A stretch of 64,000 nt of DNA from Brachyhypopomus gauderio (Eukaryota; Chordata; Actinopteri; Gymnotiformes; Hypopomidae): assembly GCF_052324685.1 (NCBI RefSeq), contig NC_135225.1, positions 13,021,704 through 13,085,703 on the forward strand. Reading direction: 5' to 3'. This document shows, piece by piece, positions 25,833-38,953 of this stretch. A program made the translations under genes and the position numbers. The notes below the pieces were generated by a model, which did no database searches, had not been told where the DNA came from, and worked only from the letters and a program-made list of their open reading frames with translations. Numbering within the stretch: the first letter of the stretch is position 1; every line of letters begins with the position of its first letter.

Positions 25833-25898
25833 GCACACACACGCACACGCACACACACGCACACACACGCACACGCACACACACACACACGCACACAC
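25758..25898. repeat. (CA)n microsatellite
   Basis: A long CA run, pure to about 25829, then interrupted by CG at intervals to 25898. Confidence 0.97.
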
Positions 25899-26352
25899 AA
25901 CACAGACACTGAACAACCAGCTATACAAAGACACACAATACACCCAACAGACACTCAAGAAAAACCGTTACACAGAATCATAATACAGACACTAAACAAT
26001 CATTACACAAACACACAACTCACACAGAACAGAAATAGAAGAACTACCATTACAAAAGCCCACAGCATGGAAAACCAGAGGTAATACTAGACAACCCCCA
26101 TAAAGCACTTTGGCTTTAAGTACTAAATTCTTCAAAGTCAATCTGGGCTGAAATTATTCTGTTCTTGCAATTTTTCATGGTGTGGAGAATCTTTTCAGGG
26201 CCAGAACCATGACCTTATGGCCTTAATGACTTTAAGGCTAAACTCCAAAGCAAAAATCATACTTGCCTAAATTGCAATCATGCGATCAGCCAAAGGTGAC
26301 ACCAGAAATCATTGCACCATATGAAGAGTAAGAGTAAATACATCCACACCAA

Positions 26353-26464
26353 GGATGTTAGTATTCCAAATACCACAGGTCTGCACTGAAGATGTTAGTA
26401 TTCCAAATACCAGAGGTCTGTACTGGGAATATTAGTATTCCAAATACCACAGGTCTGCACTGGG
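26353..26464. repeat. Three-copy tandem repeat, about 47 bp
   Basis: The core ttagtattccaaatacca followed by aggtctg.actg occurs three times in tandem with a few substitutions. Confidence 0.85.
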
Positions 26465-27400
26465 AATCTTGACAGTGCCTACAGGAGGTCCAGCAGCAGC
26501 AGTGTGTGTCCGTGTGGGACCGTGCTCTTCCTCACGACTCTCGTTCACCCCTCATCCTCACGTCAGCTGAACCAAAACTCAGAGTGGCCTGTTTTCCTCT
26601 CCTCCACCCCTGAGGTTTGGGGGGCAGGTATGTGGTGGTAAACGGGCCCGGGGTGGGGGTTAGTGATGTCTTCCACATGCTCCCAAATGCTGTAATGGAT
26701 GGCTTGGTTTGATCCACTCGCCGTGCGTTCCCTAGCCGCCTGCTATTTGCGAACAGCAACCCTTCCGCCTCCTCCTCTGGGCTGGGTTTCACTGGTGGGG
26801 TGTAGCCATGTCTGGCTCCACAGCTACACATTAGTGCATGCTGGTAATGACACGGTAGCACACGCTGCTGGGCCTTAAATACTGGATAAAAGGGGGGATA
26901 AAAAAAAACCTGGCCACACCAAAGGAGAAGAAGCTTGGCCCTTCAGAGAGCAGAAAGAGGCATTTAGAATCCTGTGGGACAGATTTAGGCTTTCTGGAGC
27001 ATCTGTAGATGCAAAAGCAAACTGGAAAACTGGGAACCTGGTTGACTGAAACATGGTTGAAATGTATATCTTGTGTCTCTAGAGTCCACAGGTAGGACAT
27101 GGTAATCGATGTAACCATGGTCTCTCAATCATGGTGGTTCTAATGTGTGGAGGTTCATTAAACCCCCCAAATGTTTTTTTAATCCAAAAATCAGGTAAAA
27201 TCAAATGTAAACAAAATAGTCTGGTGTGGGGGGTGTAATCAATGCAACACATTCCCAGCAAAAGTACAACACATGGCCTGATCATGTGTTTACCGCTTTA
27301 TCTCTTGGAGATAATCCAACATTAGCGAGTGATTAATTTTCTGCTCAACTAACTGCTGAAGGGCTTAGCCCTTTCTACGGACTTCATACACCGTGTCTTC

Positions 27401-28205
27401 TGTCAAATCTCAGTGTGTGTGTGTGTGTGTCTTAAAATGATGATTTAGAGATTGCCAGATGTTGCCCTTTGAAGATTCACTCTTGTCCACGGCACTGTGA
27501 AACGCCCCGCTGACTTAAGCCCCTCATTGAGTCCTTGGAAGAGGATGGCGGCTGTAATTTGTTCTTCTGTGAATAGCTGCAGCTCACTTATTACAGGGTA
27601 CCAGCGGTGCTCCTCGAGTAAACGGTACAGTCCAGGTTTACAGAGAAATATGAACACGGCTGTTGATGAGGGTGCTTGAAGAAGAATTCACAGTTTGTCA
27701 TCATTATATAGCAACAGGTGCTAAAACCAGTAGACTAGTCGTAATAGTCCGTTATTAATTTCTTACGTATTTTCTTTGGCAATAGTCTAACAGTTTTTTA
27801 AATAATATTAAACACAATCCAGTGAGACTAGTGTCCACTTTTAATGCTGTAGCGGGCTAATGTTACATCAATATACACACACGCTACGTCATGACCAGCC
27901 ATTAGAAACATTTGCGCTCGTGACAACACAGACACACTGCACATAGAGAGCGTTATTAAACTAGGACACGTCGTTTGTATAGAGTACGACGTATTGCATG
28001 CTAGTCTACGTTCAGTTTCATTTAGCATCGTGCCTTACCTTCTTGACAGCCGCCCAGACTCCGTCTATCTACAAGTGGAGCTGCCGCCGTGCTGGGAGTG
28101 CGCCACCCCACCAAACACGTGTTCAATCACCGCTGGCTGTTTCTCCAGGCACCGTCCAGGATGCTCTTTGCTACTTTCTCTTAGCTGCTATCCTTTGGTC
28201 TACCG

Positions 28206-28242
<37 letters not shown>

Positions 28243-29481
28243 TTTTTTTTTTTTTGACTGAGAGCTACGCAATAGAAATGTGAGTTATTGAATTAAACTT
28301 ACTCTAGGAAGAGTTAAACTGGTTTCAGAGGAACATTACGGCCCATTCAGTTCGGGAACACGATATGACTTCTGTGAAAGGCTGTTTGTGTTATGAACCA
28401 CCGTATCAGGTTTTAATTTATTCAGATGTTATCTTTTCAGACTATCTCAGAAGATTGTCAGAAGATATTTTCAAAAACAAATTGCCTTGCCACACGAACC
28501 TCAGATAAAATGAAGAAAAAAAAAACATCTGGCTATACATCTGTCTACTAAAACCAGTTTCATATTGTATTTAATTATAGTTTTTAAATGTTCACTACTG
28601 TTATAAATAATACAATCCTGGCTTTCGAGTTTAATTCTTAAGACTACACATTACAGTGAATTCAGGTTTACTTAAACATTAGTGTTATACCTGCAAGCTA
28701 TAACACTGTAATAGTATTGTACAGCATTTATTTTGTAGCTAAAACTGGATAAGAGATAGAAAAAAGTTTCTGGTTATTTCAGCCTCACATAGTGTTCATT
28801 TTGCATTTAACTGTTGTCATATTTTTCTCACTTTTCAACATGATTTTTAAAGAAACCAATTAAATAACAGACAAAATATTTATTATTTCCCCACAAATTT
28901 TCTTTTTAAGTTTCCGCAACTAAAACGAGCATTTATCAGCTCCAATGGAAAACCACACAAACGATGTAGGCTATATTTGAATGGTAGCTTAGCCATAAAG
29001 CTAGAACCAAGTTTGTGGTTTGAGTTGCAGGTCGGCGTGTTTTTTGTGTAACACATGGTGTGCGACACGTGAATAAGTAGCTAGCTAGCTTACCTTGGCT
29101 ATCTCTATTCAATCTTTGATTAGTAAAACTATCCATGAAGAGCAAACAGTCAGAGGATTGTAACTCTTATAATTGGATTATAATTGTTATCTTGTTGTAA
29201 GTAACGTTAGTTACGCCCCACAAAAGAGTAATTAGATTGTAACTTGATCCATGACTCGTTAACACAAGTTCATACATCCCCATTACTGAGTTTATTTTAT
29301 TATATTTGACGTAATTTTGAATAATATCATTACAAGGATATATGATTGAAAAACACACTATAGAAGATGTTTTACTTAAACTTCAGTTTGGCTAGAATGG
29401 TTTAGCTAGCTGGCTATGACAAATTGATGCGCATCACAAGTTGAACACCTCACAGAAAGACATGCTTTATTTTCATTACAG
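27401..29481. other. SGMS2/GSTCD head-to-head spacer, candidate promoter region
   Basis: The two genes point away from each other across about 6 kb. The segment 27830-28150 is moderately CpG-bearing and is a candidate promoter for one or both, but no TATA box or first exon can be proven. On the minus strand 27657-27445 is a 70-codon open frame (containing EEQITAAILFQGLNEGLKSA) that I do not recognise. A short (TG)n tract lies at 28207-28240. The rest (28260-29480) is AT-rich with nothing recognisable. Confidence 0.5.
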
Positions 29482-29537
29482 GATGTAAACTGTGCCAGAA
29501 CCCACTGCATGAGGCCTTCGTGGTACTTCAAAACACC

Positions 29538-29951
29538 ATGAAGCATCCTGTCCCCAAAGCGGGCGAGGCCAGCCTCTTCCTGGAAGTATCCAACATCAGT
29601 GGAGTCCCGAGCCTTCCGCTCCACTCCGCCATCAGCCTCTTCCTCCTGTCGTACACAGAGTGCACATCCATCAACGTGCACCTGGTCTCGGATCATCCCC
29701 ACATCCAGGCCTGGTCCGGCGTGCTCCCAAAGGGCCTGGCTGTGTCCGAGCTGAAGAGGGGAGACGCTCCGACCCTGGTGCAAGCCTGCCGTTTCCCCTC
29801 CGTGCTGGAGGCTGACGGGCGCTTTTGCAGGGCAGGCCTGGCGGTGGTGCTCAGAAACATCATCCAGAGGAGCTGCCAGGAGCGGCCCAGCCGCCGAGAC
29901 ATAAGCTCCCTTCTGGGCTTCAAGGACACCTGCCTGAAAGCTTGTGCTGAG
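29538..29951 (+). CDS. gstcd: GSTCD coding exon 1 (138 codons)
   Basis: It starts at ATG 29538 ([10 protein letters not shown]) and ends at the donor GAG|gtgagg. The exon itself begins at 29482 after ttttcattacag, so 56 bases of 5' UTR precede the [11 protein letters not shown] and [18 protein letters not shown] match vertebrate GSTCD. Confidence 0.95.
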
Positions 29952-32539
29952 GTGAGGCTTCCGGTCCCAATGGTCTCCAGAACAAACCCATCGGCTCTGT
30001 GGTGTCCGGTTGTTGACAGATGTAGAATGCGGTTCAATAACGGTTAAATTAATTGCACTGTCAAGACCTTTGCTGCTTGTGAAATAAGGAAGTTATTGAA
30101 ACTGCATATTTGATTGTATGTGCCTCCACATGCATAACCTAACACTACATTAATGTGTCAGAATGGCATCAGTTCTTGGGATGCTTAGAGGTGCTGAACT
30201 GAATGTAATGGAGTATGATGCTGTTATTTAAGGAAACTCTCCTCCAGGATGTAAAGTGTGAATCTGCACTGCTGTCTTTGTGATGTCACGTGCACGAGAG
30301 GCGGAGTCATGTGTCCATCACGTGCTATGGAAGGTCTCGCGTCTTCCTCGCTTGCATTCATTGCAACGGGGTATTTTTAGAAGAAGAGAAGACCCTTGGC
30401 TCTCTCCTAATGTAAACACGTTCGTTTCTGTCATGTCTAAATGTCCCTCTGTTCCTGTAAATTAACTATGGCATATGTTGCGACTTGTGAGTCTGTCCCC
30501 CTGACACAGTAATGTAGGATTTATTTGACCTGTACACCTGTGGTCCTTTTTCGGAGCTGTGTTCCCACATTTATCATGTATAACACACCACAGATTGTCA
30601 ACCTTTTTTTTTTAATAGTCAACACGTACTGCTAACAGCTCTTCCATCTGTTAGGACTCACTTGAATTGCTCCCTTTGTAAATGAGATCCAGTTCCTTTT
30701 AAGTCAGTCTTTCTTCATTAGGCGGTTGTCCTGTCATGTTTTATTGCGCCACCGTGCATGTGTGGCTGCAACAGCCTCTCACACCTCCTCTTCTGCGATA
30801 GGTGAGCCAGTGGACCAGGCTGTGTGAGCTGGACATCCCCTCCGCCGTGGAGGCACACTTGCTCAGCCCCGAGGAAGAACGACTCTGGCTGCCGGCCGCC
30901 ATCCTCCACCTGGAGCGCCGCCTGGGGGAACCAGTCAGGGTGCACAACGACGACAAGCTCCGCCGGCGCAAACTCCAGCAGAGTAGGAAGGCCGAGAGTG
31001 GCCAGTCGGGCGTCCAGGGGCCGGGGTCCAGCCCGGCAGGAGGAGACCAGGAGCCCCAGGGGCCGGACCGGGGCGCGGAGCCCGGTCTGTCGGAGCCCTC
31101 TCCAGGAGTTGAGCTGAGCGCCGCCCTGGCCAAGCTCTCTGTGGATGCAGTACCGGCCGCCGCCACCAGGGAGAGCTCTGACATAAGGCGAGTGAAAACG
31201 GAGGAGCTGCCAGATCTGGAGCATGTGTTTGCGGAGGGCCTGTACTTCACCCTCACCGATGTGGTTCTGTTGCCCTGCATCCATCACTACCTGGTAACAG
31301 CCCCCGCGCCTCTATTCACCCACCAGACACTCGTCACGCTCCGCCCGCTATGTCTGGAGAAAGGGAGTGATGCCTTCGTTTGAATTCCAGCTTATCGGAC
31401 TGCATGACACCGCCGTAGCCGGTCTGGCCCGGTCTGAGGCGTTAGAATGTTGCGCATCAGCAGGTCGTGTACGCAGGTGTGGGGGGGATGATCTCTTGTT
31501 ATCATGTTAACTCGGGCGAGACACACTAGAGATCGGAAGCGAGCTCCTTCTCCTGGGTGGTCCTGCTTCACAGACATGTGTCACGCCAGGCTGCTTCACA
31601 TCGCCGCAAGCAAGAGATGTTTGGAAGAGCAGAGCGGTTCTGAAGAAGCACAAGCCTTAAGCAGAACTTTTGTCTGTAGGGTTTTTGTGCAGGTAGAGTT
31701 GGAGTGTCTTTGCGTTGCAGAGTTTTGTCAGTACAGTTTTTTGCAGATTGTTTGTTGGTCTTTGTAGGAAACATTTGCAAGATGGTCTTTGCAGAGTGCT
31801 TGCAGGGTGGACTTCGCATTGTGAGGTTTTGCCTGTGTTTGCTCATTGAGGTCATGTTTATAATGAGCCCACTAATAGCAACACTCAAAGCAGCACGGGC
31901 GTGGTGCCAGTAAAAGTTCCAAACTGCTTCATCTTCATTAATAGCATAATGTATTTATACCGTACTAATTTTGTTAAAATTGTTGGACGGTTAGATGGTT
32001 AATAAGTGGTTCATTCCCAGCTGCTTGGTTTAAAAGTACACAAATGAAACATAACAAACATATCTATGTTCGGGGTTTATTTATATTTGTCCATTTAGGT
32101 AAACCACAGACGTCACGGTGCTGGGTTTCAGTAGGTGTGCAAGGTTTGGCACTTATCCTGTCAGCTGTAAAAAATAAAAAAAAGGATGAAATAAAACCTA
32201 TAAAATAAAATGGCATCAGTGCATCCATAAAAAAAATAGCAAACACAAAGCGTGATGGCCGAATGGCCCTCAGGAGCGTGTGCAGGCGGACAGGAGAAGT
32301 ACAGTCAGGTCCCTGTAAAATGTGAGCAGGGTTGTGTTGAGGTAAGAGCCTCCAGGGCAGTGAGCCGGAGTAAACGCCTCACAAACTGCTGATCTGGGGG
32401 CGACCGGCGTTTCCCTCCGAGCCTCTCCACACCCGCTGAACTCACGCCGCATCTCTCTCTCTCTTTGTGATTCTCTCCATCTGTCTGTGTCCTTTTTCTT
32501 TGTGCTCTCTTTGCTCCCTCCCCCTTCCCTGCCTCTCTG

Positions 32540-32594
<55 letters not shown>

Positions 32595-33506
32595 TCACAC
32601 CCTCTCTAGCATGTCTCCTCTCTCCTCCCTGGCAGATTCTCTCATCTCTCTTTCCCACTCCTCCTGTGGGGACAAATGAAGGGAGGAGTGGGAAAGAGAG
32701 ATGTGAGAGTGAGGGGTGAGAGTGAGGGGTGAGAGTGAGCTGTGAGAGTGAGGGGTGAGAGTGAGCTGTGAGAGTGAGGGGTGTTGGGGGTGTTGGGTGT
32801 GAGAGGTGGGGGTGTCACAGAAGCCGTTGTCCTCATTTCAATAGACAAAACCCTGATGGGTTCATAACTCTGCATTAAACTCAGGATTTCTCTGAATGAT
32901 CATCTCAGGATTTCTCCCATTAGACACAGTTCACAGTCCTATTAGGCATTAATTCTTAAAAGCACAGATTGAGCGCTGACTTTGATACTATACGACAGTC
33001 TGTTTCTTTTTTTTTCTTCCTCTTCATGAAATATCACGTTTGAGTTCCCACTTGCTTATCCAGTCCTTTAGACGACATGTGTTCCCCTGTCCTTGTTACG
33101 CGCTGTGTGAATTCCCCGCAGCAGTGCTATGGGAGTGTATGACGAGCCTCTTCCTGGCGTGTGGGCGTGTTTGTGTGTTTCAGAGCTCCCTGGTGCAGCA
33201 CGCCCCCCACACGCTCCCCGCTCTGCCCCTCCTCCTGCGCTGGTACACACAGGTACAGCAGCTCCCCGCCGTCCGCCGGGCCGCCCGGGACTGCGGGATG
33301 ACCCTCCTCGGCCCCTGGGGGCCACCGCCGTCCTGCCCTTTGTCGGGGGTTCCACGCCCCGTGGAGGCAGAGCAGGAAAGCCCCAGGTCTACGTCGGAGC
33401 CGTTTGTCGGAGGCCCCAGACCCACGCTCACCAAACTCCAAGTAATCAAACCTTCACCCAGACGCCATTTCTCTTTCTCTTCTATGTGTGTCTTTCTCTT
33501 TCCCTC

Positions 33507-33575
<69 letters not shown>

Positions 33576-35667
33576 TTCTCTATGTCCCTCTCTGGCTGTA
33601 ACTTCGTGCAGAAGTGATCCTGCATGCTACGCGCTACCCTTTGCCGCTCCATTAAACCTGTCAAGCGCCGAGCGCGCGTGTCGGTAAGCGGCCGCCTACA
33701 GAGTGCATTCAGTGCGCTGGCCCGCTCCTCTTTATGGCCAGCCGGCCCGCGGCACCCGGGCTCGGCCCTGACCCGCCCCACCCTCCGCACGCCATAACTC
33801 TCCTGACAATCTCAGCTAATATGACTCCCTGTGCCTCCCACTAAAACGTAGTGGCTCATGCTTAACTGAATGAGGCCGTATATTCCCCTCGTGCCTGCAG
33901 GGAGACGGAGACGTAATCTTAGTCCACACTCTTGATTCAGTGCTGATGGAGCAGCAGCTGCAGAACGTGGGTTTCCCAGTGGTACTGTACCCGCGCGTGG
34001 GTGCGCTGATCGAACGGATCAGCCTGAGAACATTACCGGTTTGGACAGTTTCTGAAATCCAGCACATTCCATAACAGAGCAAAATAAAAATAGCTGGGAA
34101 GTGGATTGGGACCTGTGCGAGCTTGAGCAGCACTGCGGCGAGCAGACCGAGGTGTGTGTGTGTGTTGCCAGGTTGAGCCAGGGATGCTGGTACAGTAACA
34201 CACTCCACTTGTGCGTGTTTCCCTTAACAGCGAGAGATCAGCACCTGCATGAGAATCGGTTCTGCCCTCTTAACTCTCCTGTTTATGTAATCTACCACTG
34301 CAATAATCTACCACAGCAATAATCTACCACTGCAATAATCTAGCTTTGCAATAACCTACCACTGCAATAATCTACCACTGCAATAATCTACCACTGCAAT
34401 AATTCACTGCTTGAGCTCAAATTACGCAGCACACAGCACAACCACCTGAAAACCTTAAACCCACTGCATATGTAGAAGTGACTGGCTGGCCATCCCTCCC
34501 TCAGGACGTGTTCACCCCCCCAGTGCTGACCGGGGGCGGCTACGTTCTTATGCTGTTAGCAGAGTTGGTGCTTCTGCTGAGCTCTTGTCATTTCTTCCAC
34601 GCTCGGCTACCACGCAGGCAGACCGCTGAATGCAACTCTGAATCCAATAATGCTTTACAGCTATCGTAAACAGGCATGGCGCTAACGAGCAGAGAGCCAG
34701 CCGTAGCGTGACGCCCGTCCCCGCCTGCCCGTGTGGACGCGCTCCGTCTGGGGAGTGCTAGCCGTGCTCCTGTCTGGGGGAGGACTAGTCGTGCTCCTGT
34801 CTGGGGGAGCACTAGCCGTGCTCCTGTCTGGGGGAGGACTAGCCGTGCTCCTGTCTGGGGGAGGGCTAGCCGTGCTCCTGTCTGGGGGAGGGCTAGCCGT
34901 GCTCCTGTCTGGGGGAGGACTAGCCGTGCTCCTGTCTGGGGGAGCGCTAGCCGTGCTCCTGTCTGGGGGAGCGCTAGCCGTGCTCCTGTCTGGGGGAGGA
35001 CTAGCCGTGCTCCTGTCTGGGGGAGGACTAGCCGTGCTCCTGTCTGGGGGAGGACTAGCCGTGATCCTGTCTGGGGGAGGGCTAGCCGTGCTCCTGTCTG
35101 GGGGAGGGCTAGCCGTGCTCCTGTCTGGGGGAGCGCTAGCCGTGATCCTGTCTGGGGGAGCGCTAGCCGTGCTCCTGTCTGGGGGAGCGCTAGCCGTGCT
35201 CCTGTCTGGGGGAGCGCTAGCCGTGCTCCTGTCTGGGGGAGCGCTAGCCGTGCTCCTGTCTGGGGGAGCACTAGCCGTGCTCCTGTCTGGGGGAGGACTA
35301 GCCGTGATCCTGTCTGGGGGAGGACTAGCCGTGCTCCTGTCTGGGGGAGGACTAGCCGTGCTCCTGTCTGGGGGAGCACTAGCCGTGCTCCTGTCTGGGG
35401 GAGGACTAGCCGTGCTCCTGTCTGGGGGAGGACTAGCCGTGCTCCTGTCTGGGGGAGCACTAGCCGTGATCCTGTCTGGGGGAGCACTAGCCGTGATCCT
35501 GTCTGGGGGAGGACTAGCCGTGCTCCTGTCTGGGGGAGCACTAGCCGTGCTCCTGTCTGCCGTGTCTGTGCTCCACGTCCACACCATGGAGGAGCCCGTA
35601 CAGCTGTCTGTGCAGGAAACTCCAGTGTCTGATTCCCTTTCTCAAAAATCTGACTTCATGCATGCAC

Positions 35668-35703
<36 letters not shown>

Positions 35704-35774
35704 ACATCTGTGTGCACACCCATGTCTGTATGTGTGTGCACGCGCGTGTGTCTGTGTGTGTGTGTGTGTGCACA

Positions 35775-35822
<48 letters not shown>

Positions 35823-35945
35823 CGCATGTGTATATGCATGTGTGTCTTTCCATCTTGGCTGATTCTGACTCCCAGTGTGAATAAATCAGTTATTTCCTGT
35901 TATGCCAAATTGAAATCCACTAGGAATAAAGAGAGTAACAGAAGG

Positions 35946-36027
<82 letters not shown>

Positions 36028-37019
36028 TTAAATGTGCATCCCTCCTCTGTGATGTCCCGGCTGTGTGTTTGTGTGGGTTTGGGCTGCACCGCAGCTGTCG
36101 TGGACACTCTACTCTGGAGCGGACCTCTCCGAGCGCCATGTGGCCAGACGGCGTCGACTGGGCCCAGCGGGCCCGACCCCAGGCGGAGTCACCCTATCCC
36201 ACGGCACAGCTGAGCAGGGTCGCCCAGCGGCACATGCGGGCCTGTCTCAAATCAGCAATGCGCCCTGTCCGCCTCTTTCCGTTCCTCGTGGGGGCGGAGC
36301 CTCTGACGGCAGCTGTCTCTCCCCCTGACCGTGCGGGCCCAGAGGCGGGGCCTCCTCCATCCACACAGCTGGTCCTGGTCCTTCTCAGACCCGCAGGGTT
36401 CCGGTCCAGCCGGGCAGATTCCCGTGTGATGGACGGAGCAGGCAGACACACATGTGGTCGTGCTTCCAGGCTACACAATTTCTGCAGAACACTTTCACCC
36501 TCTGGTTCAGTGGCATTCCCTCCGATTGGCTACTGAGTAGGAAAGCCTGTCGGTCTATTGGTGGAACCCGTCTGCCGGGCCCGCCCCCTCGGGCTTTGAG
36601 CTGTACTGGAAGGCTCCTGAGACCTCTTTAGAGTTTCAGCATTCAGAGTCTAAATGAGTGTATTGATTGAGAGGCCTGGAGAGCTGCCATTTACCCACCC
36701 AGCCACTCTAGAGCTGCCCGCCTTTCTCTTTGGTTACTCAATGAGAAACAGTCGAACTGCACAGAAAACCATTAGGGTTTCTCTCCCCGAGTGTCTCCAG
36801 CATGTTTTAAAATGTAACGACCAGACATCTCATCAGCTTCCTACAGTGAGACCCTCAGAGAAAGACGGACTTTCTGCTGTCGATGGAGCCACATTGCTGT
36901 CATGTCTGTGGGTGGAATACGACATTCCCCCCTGGGGGGGTTCAAGCAAGGGCCATCGTCAGTGTCACTGCACACCCCTGGGTGTTACACACCACAGCCT
37001 CACAAGAATATGCATGGTG

Positions 37020-37057
<38 letters not shown>

Positions 37058-38884
37058 TCCTTAGGAAAATGGCATAGAGGCTGTCTTCTCTCCACACCCC
37101 TGTCCATCATGGTCCCTCCACTGGGAGACCTTGCCACCTGCCGTCAGCCCCATTGAAGGTAGAGTGTGTGTGTGTGTCCTTGTGCGAGTGAGCGCATTTA
37201 TGAGTGTGCATGCATGTGCGTGTGGCTGCACTTTGAATGGACGTGCAGGTCTTTGCGCAGCTCAGGCCCTGATCCCTCCTGACATCATTAAAATGTGATC
37301 ATGTGCCTGAAGGGGAGTCTTTGCATTAAACATGGCAACGCAGCGCTGGGGTCCCCACTACTAGCTCGCCCCCTATTGGCTCCCCTCCTCAGGCCAGCCT
37401 TTGCAGCCCTGAAGCAGGGCCATGACTGTGGAGCAGGGCCATCACTCCTTCAGAAGCCCAACCTGCAGCTAGTCCAGCCTGTTTAACACCACTTCTGCTC
37501 CTCCAGCCAGCCAGGGAGTAGCTGTGTGCAAATAGCCAAACCACCATCATTAAAGAGCAGGGAGAGACAGGAATCCAGCCTCCACCCTCCACTCCTCTTA
37601 ACTCCACCTTCCACTCCTCTAACTCCATCACCCTTCACTCCACCACTCCTCCACCCTCCACTCCTCTAACTCCTCCACCCTTCACTCCTCTAACTCCACC
37701 ACCCTTCACTCCACCACTCCTCCACCCTCCACTCCTCTAACTCCTCCACCCTTCACTCCACCACTCCTCCACCCTCCACTCCTCTAACTCCTCCACCCTT
37801 CACTCCTCTAACTCCACCACTCCTCCACCCTCTAACTCCACCACTCCTCCACCCTCTAACTCCACCACCCTTCACTCCTCTAACTCCACCACTCCTCCAC
37901 CCTCTAACTCCACCACCCATCACTCCTCCACCACTCCTCTAACTCTTCCACCCTCTAACTCCACCACCCTTCACTCCTCCACCACTCCACCCTTCACTCC
38001 TCCACCACTCCACCCTCCACTCCTCTAACTCCACCACCCTTCACTCCTCTAACTCCACCACTCCTCCACCCTCTAAGTCCACCACCCATCACTCCTCCAC
38101 CCTCCACTCCTCTAACTCCTCCACCCTCCACTCCTCTAACTCCACCACTCCTCCACCCTCTAAGTCCACCACCCATCACTCCTCCACCCTCCACTCCTCT
38201 AACTCCACCACTCCTCCACCCTCTAACTCCACCACCCATCACTCCTCCACCCTTCACTCCTCTAACTCCACCACTCCTCCACCCTCTAACTCCACCACCC
38301 ATCACTCCTCCACCACTTCTCTAACTCCACCACCCTTCACTCTACCACTTCTTCACCCTCCACTCCTCTAACTCTACCACCCTTCACTACACCACTCCTC
38401 TAACTCCACCACCCTCCACTCCTCCACCACTCCACTCCTCTAACTCCACTGCCATTCACTCCTCCACTACTCCACCCTCCACTCCTCAACTCCACCACCC
38501 TTCACTTCATCACTCCTCCACCCTTCACTCCTATAACTCCACCACCCTCCACTCTAACTCCACCACTCCGCTGCAGCGGTGGGTGTGTTCTTCAGGAGAG
38601 GGTGATGGTGAGGGCCGTAGGCGTGCGCGTTCACTGCAGTGCTGTGGTGCACACAGAGAAGTGAAGCGTGGTGTGTGTTCCCCCAGCAGGCTGCACAGCT
38701 CACACTTACAGTGGGGGTGTCGGCCCACCCCCCTGCAGCTAAACACTAGTGCAGTACTTCTCATAGCCATGCCCAGGGAATTTGTTCTACTGTGTTCTGT
38801 GGGATTGTGAGGAAGAGATGTGTGTGTGTGTTTTTGTGTGTGTGTGTGTTTTTGTGTGTGTGTGTGTTTTTGTGTGTGTGCTTG

Positions 38885-38953
<69 letters not shown>

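Larger units (their letters stand above)
23602..27400. other. SGMS2 upstream region
   Basis: This probably holds SGMS2 5' UTR introns or promoter sequence, but no UTR exon can be fixed. Contents: (CA)n with CG interruptions at 25758-25898; three copies of an approximately 47-bp repeat at 26353-26464 (core gttagtattccaaatacca); short (TG)n at 27415-27431. No coding similarity was recognised. Confidence 0.6.
33442..37064 (+). other. gstcd: GSTCD intron 3, repeat-rich
   Basis: It holds (CT)n (33512-33571), a 16-bp repeat (34297-34405), the 27-bp minisatellite (34735-35570), (TG)n blocks (35670-35820 and 35949-36026), a GC-rich open stretch at 36065-36328 without recognisable homology, and the (TG)n before exon 4. 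Confidence 0.8.

Noticed and set aside
30718-31287. 189-codon frame on the minus strand
   Set aside because: It is antisense to the GC-rich GSTCD exon 2; the + strand frame matches the family.
33121-33183. Upstream acceptor ccccgcag for GSTCD exon 3
   Set aside because: Starting there puts a stop codon in the frame required by the previous exon; tttcag at 33183 fits phase and alignment.
34731-35948. 405-codon open frame (+) and two 300-codon frames on the opposite strand
   Set aside because: They consist of the 27-bp minisatellite and flanking (TG)n, periodic in every frame, with no start context or homology.
36065-36328. GC-rich open stretch after an acceptor-like ctgcaccgcag in GSTCD intron 3
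   Set aside because: It would add a stop codon to GSTCD and resembles no known protein; exon 4 joins exon 3 in phase without it.
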